From Chloroflexi bacterium GWB2_49_20 (GTDB taxonomy: Bacteria; Chloroflexota; Anaerolineae; Anaerolineales; Villigracilaceae): DNA of 64,000 nucleotides. Where the stretch lies: assembly GCA_001796335.1 (NCBI GenBank), contig MGMF01000023.1:145849-209848 (forward strand), written 5' to 3'. Shown one piece after another: positions 61,071 to 64,000 of the stretch. Numbering within the stretch: the stretch's first letter is position 1; the number at the start of each line of letters is the position of its first letter. The notes beneath the pieces are model-generated. The model did no database searches, was not told the DNA's origin, and was given only the letters and a program-made list of their open reading frames with translations. The position numbers and the translations under genes were made by a program.

Positions 61071-61364
61071 CTAAATTACGGGGTCAACTCCCCCGGGATT
61101 GAAAGGGTTACAACGCAGGACCCGCCAGGTTCCCATCAAACTGCCTTTGACCACCCCATATTTATATATAGCCTGATAGCCATAATGTGAACAAGACGGA
61201 TAAAAACGGCAGGTATTGGCAGGTAGAACACGTGAAAGGGTCATTTGATACAAGCGAATGAATCCTAATAGAAGCAAGCGTGGCCAATTCCAGATTGCTC
61301 GGGATAGATCACGCAAACGCGGTTCGTTGGGATATTCATCAGGAAGATAATGGAAAGTTGTCAT
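61071..61364 (-). CDS. yidD: membrane protein insertion efficiency factor YidD
   Basis: 97 residues. The three-Cys core is complete: NTCRFYPSCSHYGYQAI and RVLRCNPFNPGG. A 25-residue N-terminal extension (FHYLPDEYPNEPRLRD) precedes the family start at about residue 30. YidD supports YidC-dependent membrane insertion at the inner face. It overlaps the rnpA end by 26 bases. Confidence 0.95.
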   Translation of the reverse strand: MTTFHYLPDEYPNEPRLRDLSRAIWNWPRLLLLGFIRLYQMTLSRVLPANTCRFYPSCSHYGYQAIYKYGVVKGSLMGTWRVLRCNPFNPGGVDPVI

Positions 61365-61704
61365 AAGTCGAAGTGATTAGCTTTGCACGCTGCAATACTG
61401 ACATCAATGCAGCTTGCGTGAGCGAAAGATTGGCTGCTGGCAGTGGTGCCCGTGCAATAAATAAAAGATCATTTCCAGGCAAGATTTGAGGGTAGAGACT
61501 GCGAACTGCTTCTCTGAGCAATCTTTTTGCCCGGTTGCGCTCCACTGCACCACCCACCCAACGACCAGCAGTTACTCCAACTCTTGAAAGTAGCTCCCCT
61601 GATGCTGTCGTATATAAGACAACAAGCGGATGGGCATAAGACTTGCCGTAACGCCGCACCCGCTTGAAATCGGTTGACCGGGTCAGGCGAAAATGGTTTT
61701 TCAC
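61339..61704 (-). CDS. rnpA: ribonuclease P protein component
   Basis: 121 residues. The FRLTRSTDFKRVRRYGKSY start and the RNR helix NRAKRLLREAVR are the family marks, with GRWVGGAVERN before it. It binds the RNase P RNA to process tRNA 5' ends. Normal length. It lies 81 bases from rpmH in the usual order. Confidence 0.96.
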   Translation of the reverse strand: MKNHFRLTRSTDFKRVRRYGKSYAHPLVVLYTTASGELLSRVGVTAGRWVGGAVERNRAKRLLREAVRSLYPQILPGNDLLFIARAPLPAANLSLTQAALMSVLQRAKLITSTYDNFPLSS

Positions 61705-61740
61705 CTGCGTCTCAAATGATCCCAGAACTTAAAATACACC

Positions 61741-61767
61741 AGCGAAAGTCTGAAGCCATCTTTCGCT
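61741..61767 (-). other. hairpin between rpmH and rnpA
   Basis: AGCGAAAG (61741-61748) pairs with CTTTCGCT (61760-61767) around an 11-base loop. The minus-strand sequence after it is GGTGTATTTTAAG, so it could cause partial termination or mRNA processing, which would lower rnpA relative to rpmH. Confidence 0.5.
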
Positions 61768-61785
61768 TATCTATCGAATGAATTT

Positions 61786-61959
61786 CTACCACTTAATCCG
61801 CTTGACATGTTCATTCATGCGGACTGTCAGTTTGTAACGACCCTTCAATCGTCTGCGTTTAAGCACCTGGCGTCCATCAGCAGTGGACATTCGGGTTCGA
61901 AATCCATGCACACGCATGCGGCGGCGTATTTTGGGTTGATAAGTACGTTTGGTTGACAT
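61786..61959 (-). CDS. rpmH: 50S ribosomal protein L34
   Basis: 57 residues from the ATG at 61959, set by AGAGGT upstream. [21 protein letters not shown] and [18 protein letters not shown] cover the whole L34 fold. The C-terminus is about 10 residues longer than the usual 44-47 ([11 protein letters not shown]). L34 is a late-assembling 50S protein. In many bacteria dnaA is the divergent neighbour; here an ABC exporter follows upstream on the same strand. Confidence 0.95.
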   Translation of the reverse strand: MSTKRTYQPKIRRRMRVHGFRTRMSTADGRQVLKRRRLKGRYKLTVRMNEHVKRIKW

Positions 61960-62120
61960 GTAGATTACCTCTATAAAGACAGATTTCAGCACCCATCAGC
62001 AGTAAATTGCCGGGGTTTTCCAGACAGAGTATTATACCGTAACGTTTTAATTTGGTCAAACCAATTTTGACCAGGAAATTTGGTATCCAAACTTATGGTT
62101 TACTTCAATCCAAAGTCAAA

Positions 62121-62151
62121 CCGGGACTTTCAGAGAATGCGAAAGCCCCGG
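62121..62151 (-). terminator. terminator of the ABC exporter gene
   Basis: An 11-bp stem with one mismatch (CCGGGACTTTC 62121-62131 with GAAAGCCCCGG 62141-62151), followed on the minus strand by TTTGACTTT. It lies 11 bases beyond the stop at 62163. Confidence 0.7.
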
Positions 62152-62162
62152 ATAATGAATTC

Positions 62163-63989
62163 TCAATTTACCAGCGCACTTTCGAACTGGCTATTGTAAA
62201 GTTCGGCATAAAAACCACCATGAGCTAGCAGCTCTTCATGGCTGCCCTGTTCTACAATGTCACCTTCATTCATTACCAATATTAGATTGGCGTTTCGAAT
62301 GGTGGAAAGGCGGTGGGCAATGATAAAACTCGTCCTGCCTCTCATCAAATTATCCATGGCCTCCTGGATCAATACCTCTGTACGGGTATCCACCGAACTG
62401 GTGGCTTCATCCAGGATCAGGATGGATGGATCTGCCAGGAAGGCGCGAGCAATTGTCAATAGCTGCATCTGCCCCTGGGAAATATTGGTAGTCTCCTCAT
62501 TCAAGACCAGGTTATATCCATCCGATAGAGTACGCACAAAATGGTCAACCCTGGCAGCTTTGGCAGCTGCGTAAACCTCCTCATCGCTGGCATTCATTCG
62601 CCCATAACGGATGTTCTCTAGGATCGTACCGTTATATAACCAGGCATCTTGTAACACCATGCCAAACAAACATCGCAGATCCCCGCGGGTGAAATCATTA
62701 ATATTATGGCCGTCCACCAGGATAGCGCCACTATTGATATCATAAAAACGCATCAGCAACTTCACAATCGTTGTCTTTCCAGCACCGGTTGGACCGACAA
62801 TGGCAATTTTTTGCCCGGGGTGGATGACTGCCGAGAAATTCTTGATTACGATTTTTTCTGGATTGTATCCAAAACGGACATTTTTAAATTCCACTATCCC
62901 ATTCACGGATTGCAAGGTTAGTGGCTCGCTCGATTCCGGGATCTCCTCATCTTCATTCATGAACTCAAAGACACGTTCGGCAGCCGCAGCAGTCTGCTGA
63001 AGAACATTGGAAATATTTGCAAGCTGGGTGATTGGCTGTGTAAACGATCGAACATACTGGATGAAAGCCTGGATGTCACCAATTGTGATCGTCTTCTTGA
63101 TCGCCAGGTATCCTCCCAGGATACTGACCGCCACATAGCCAAGATTTCCAATGAACATCATTACAGGCATCATCATGCCGGATAGAAATTGTGATTTCCA
63201 GGCTGAACTATACAAAGTGTTGTTGTAGGTATCAAATTTTTCAACACTCCGGGCTTCACCACTAAAGGCTTTCATGACAACATGGCCACCATACATTTCT
63301 TCCACATGACCATTTACATGCCCAAGGTAATCCTGCTGCTGTTTAAAATATTTTTGTGATTGGCGAACGATCAACATTACGATCACCATTGATAACGGGA
63401 TGATCAGCAGGGATACCAGTGTCATCATCCAACTGATCGAAAACATCATTACCAACACACCAATCACTGTCACGACCGAAGTAATGATCTGGGTCATGCT
63501 CTGGTTTAACGTCTGGCTGAGGGTATCCACATCATTCGTAACGCGTGATAGTACCTCTCCCTGGTTGGTTCCATCAAAATATTTAAGCGGCATCCGGTTG
63601 ATCTTGGCGGCTATATCCTTGCGGAAACGATAGGTGATATCCATGGACACGCCGGACATGATCCAACCCTGGATGTAGCCAAACAGTGTGGAGACAAGGT
63701 AAAGAGAGAGAGTCTGGATGATAATATTTTCTATGTACGCAAAATCTATCGTAGTGCTTGTCCCGGCTATCTTACCCAGAACACCCTCGAACAACTTGGT
63801 GGTTGCTTTACCAAGGATCTTCGGACCAACAATGGACGCCACTGTTGATGCAATTGCGAACACCATTACGACTATGATCAATATCTTATAGCTGCTCAAA
63901 TATTTGATCAATTTGAGCATGGTACCTTTGAAATCGCGCGGTTTTTCTGCCTTGCTCATATCCATCATCATGGGGCCGCCACGTCCCAT
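62163..63989 (-). CDS. ABC exporter, transmembrane plus ATPase (MDR type)
   Basis: 608 residues visible from the ATG at 63989; the frame stays open to the window edge (with a GRGP/GRGGPMM-like repeat), so the true start may be outside. Six helices (about 35-330) form the exporter core, then the ATPase with Walker A GPTGAGKTTIVKL, signature NISQGQMQLL (Gln for Gly at one place), Walker B ILILDEATSSVD and the His switch IAHRLST. The family exports lipids, peptides or drugs as a dimer. A second half-transporter gene often lies just upstream and may be beyond the edge. Confidence 0.92.
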   Translation of the reverse strand: MGRGGPMMMDMSKAEKPRDFKGTMLKLIKYLSSYKILIIVVMVFAIASTVASIVGPKILGKATTKLFEGVLGKIAGTSTTIDFAYIENIIIQTLSLYLVSTLFGYIQGWIMSGVSMDITYRFRKDIAAKINRMPLKYFDGTNQGEVLSRVTNDVDTLSQTLNQSMTQIITSVVTVIGVLVMMFSISWMMTLVSLLIIPLSMVIVMLIVRQSQKYFKQQQDYLGHVNGHVEEMYGGHVVMKAFSGEARSVEKFDTYNNTLYSSAWKSQFLSGMMMPVMMFIGNLGYVAVSILGGYLAIKKTITIGDIQAFIQYVRSFTQPITQLANISNVLQQTAAAAERVFEFMNEDEEIPESSEPLTLQSVNGIVEFKNVRFGYNPEKIVIKNFSAVIHPGQKIAIVGPTGAGKTTIVKLLMRFYDINSGAILVDGHNINDFTRGDLRCLFGMVLQDAWLYNGTILENIRYGRMNASDEEVYAAAKAARVDHFVRTLSDGYNLVLNEETTNISQGQMQLLTIARAFLADPSILILDEATSSVDTRTEVLIQEAMDNLMRGRTSFIIAHRLSTIRNANLILVMNEGDIVEQGSHEELLAHGGFYAELYNSQFESALVN

Positions 63990-64000
63990 CGGCCCGCGAG

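Noticed and set aside
1..64000. CRISPR arrays, transposases, prophage genes or restriction and defence islands.
   Set aside because: Looked for and not seen: no regular short direct repeats, no DDE or serine/tyrosine recombinase motifs, and no recognisable defence gene sets.

Overview
The window reads as a chromosomal segment of an anaerobic or facultative Chloroflexota bacterium, most likely class Anaerolineae. This is an inference from gene content, not from a marker phylogeny. It rests on a BTAD-type giant regulator, an HAO-like octaheme cytochrome, a ChlI/ChlD-type chelatase, Tic20-like and DUF554 membrane proteins, many GAF-domain signalling proteins, and an rpmH-rnpA-yidD-yidC-jag-parA-parB block. 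Coding density is high. I see no CRISPR array, insertion sequence, prophage or intact RNA gene.

Layout. 1-6870 (minus) is one long acyl-chemistry operon: SDR reductase, KAS III-like enzyme, acyl-CoA ligase, alpha/beta hydrolase, SCP-x-type thiolase, its DUF35 zinc-ribbon partner and a second hydrolase cut by the window edge. 7051-10573 holds a small protein and a 1077-residue ATPase/TPR/BTAD regulator. 10782-10882 is a tRNA-Met-like relic with an intact terminator. 10908-13110 encodes an octaheme cytochrome and an eight-helix membrane partner. 13344-18681 holds a PAS/GAF/HD-GYP protein and HtpG. 18968-19645 is a compact unit with a strong promoter, a 26-codon leader ORF, a strong terminator placed before the next ribosome site, two small proteins and a final terminator. 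19697-24211 (plus) holds a phosphoesterase lipoprotein, DeoC and a two-domain aldehyde dehydrogenase. 24221-27711 (minus) holds YbaK, a membrane protein, an M19 dipeptidase and ribosomal protein S1.

27895-32752 (mostly plus) holds a chelatase I/D gene split by a -1 frameshift at a dnaX-type slippery site, then nadD, an MFS exporter and two small membrane proteins. 33183-38755 (plus) is amino-sugar and envelope metabolism: GlmS, a divergent PlsY, an HpnA-like epimerase, a YdjC/ChbG deacetylase and a second SIS protein. 38752-43126 (minus) holds endonuclease IV and the dgkA-ybeY-pgpH-yqeY block. 43290-47963 is mixed: thioesterase-like, HET-C-like, cobalamin adenosyltransferase, DUF554, DsbA-like, a lysophospholipase relic and GNAT. 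47954-50826 holds TPR, twin-HTH and a lone CpaF/TadA ATPase. 51282-58320 holds an OmpR regulator, two histidine kinases (one with a GspE/MshE N-terminal-like domain), an amidohydrolase, ParB, ParA and a PfkB kinase. 58445-61959 holds the Jag-YidC-YidD-RnpA-RpmH block, interrupted by a beta-propeller lipoprotein. 62163 to the right edge is an ABC exporter.

The strongest candidates for something new or under-described are the chelatase frameshift gene, the leader-peptide/small-protein unit, the KAS III-like protein that has lost two of its three catalytic residues, and the octaheme cytochrome pair.
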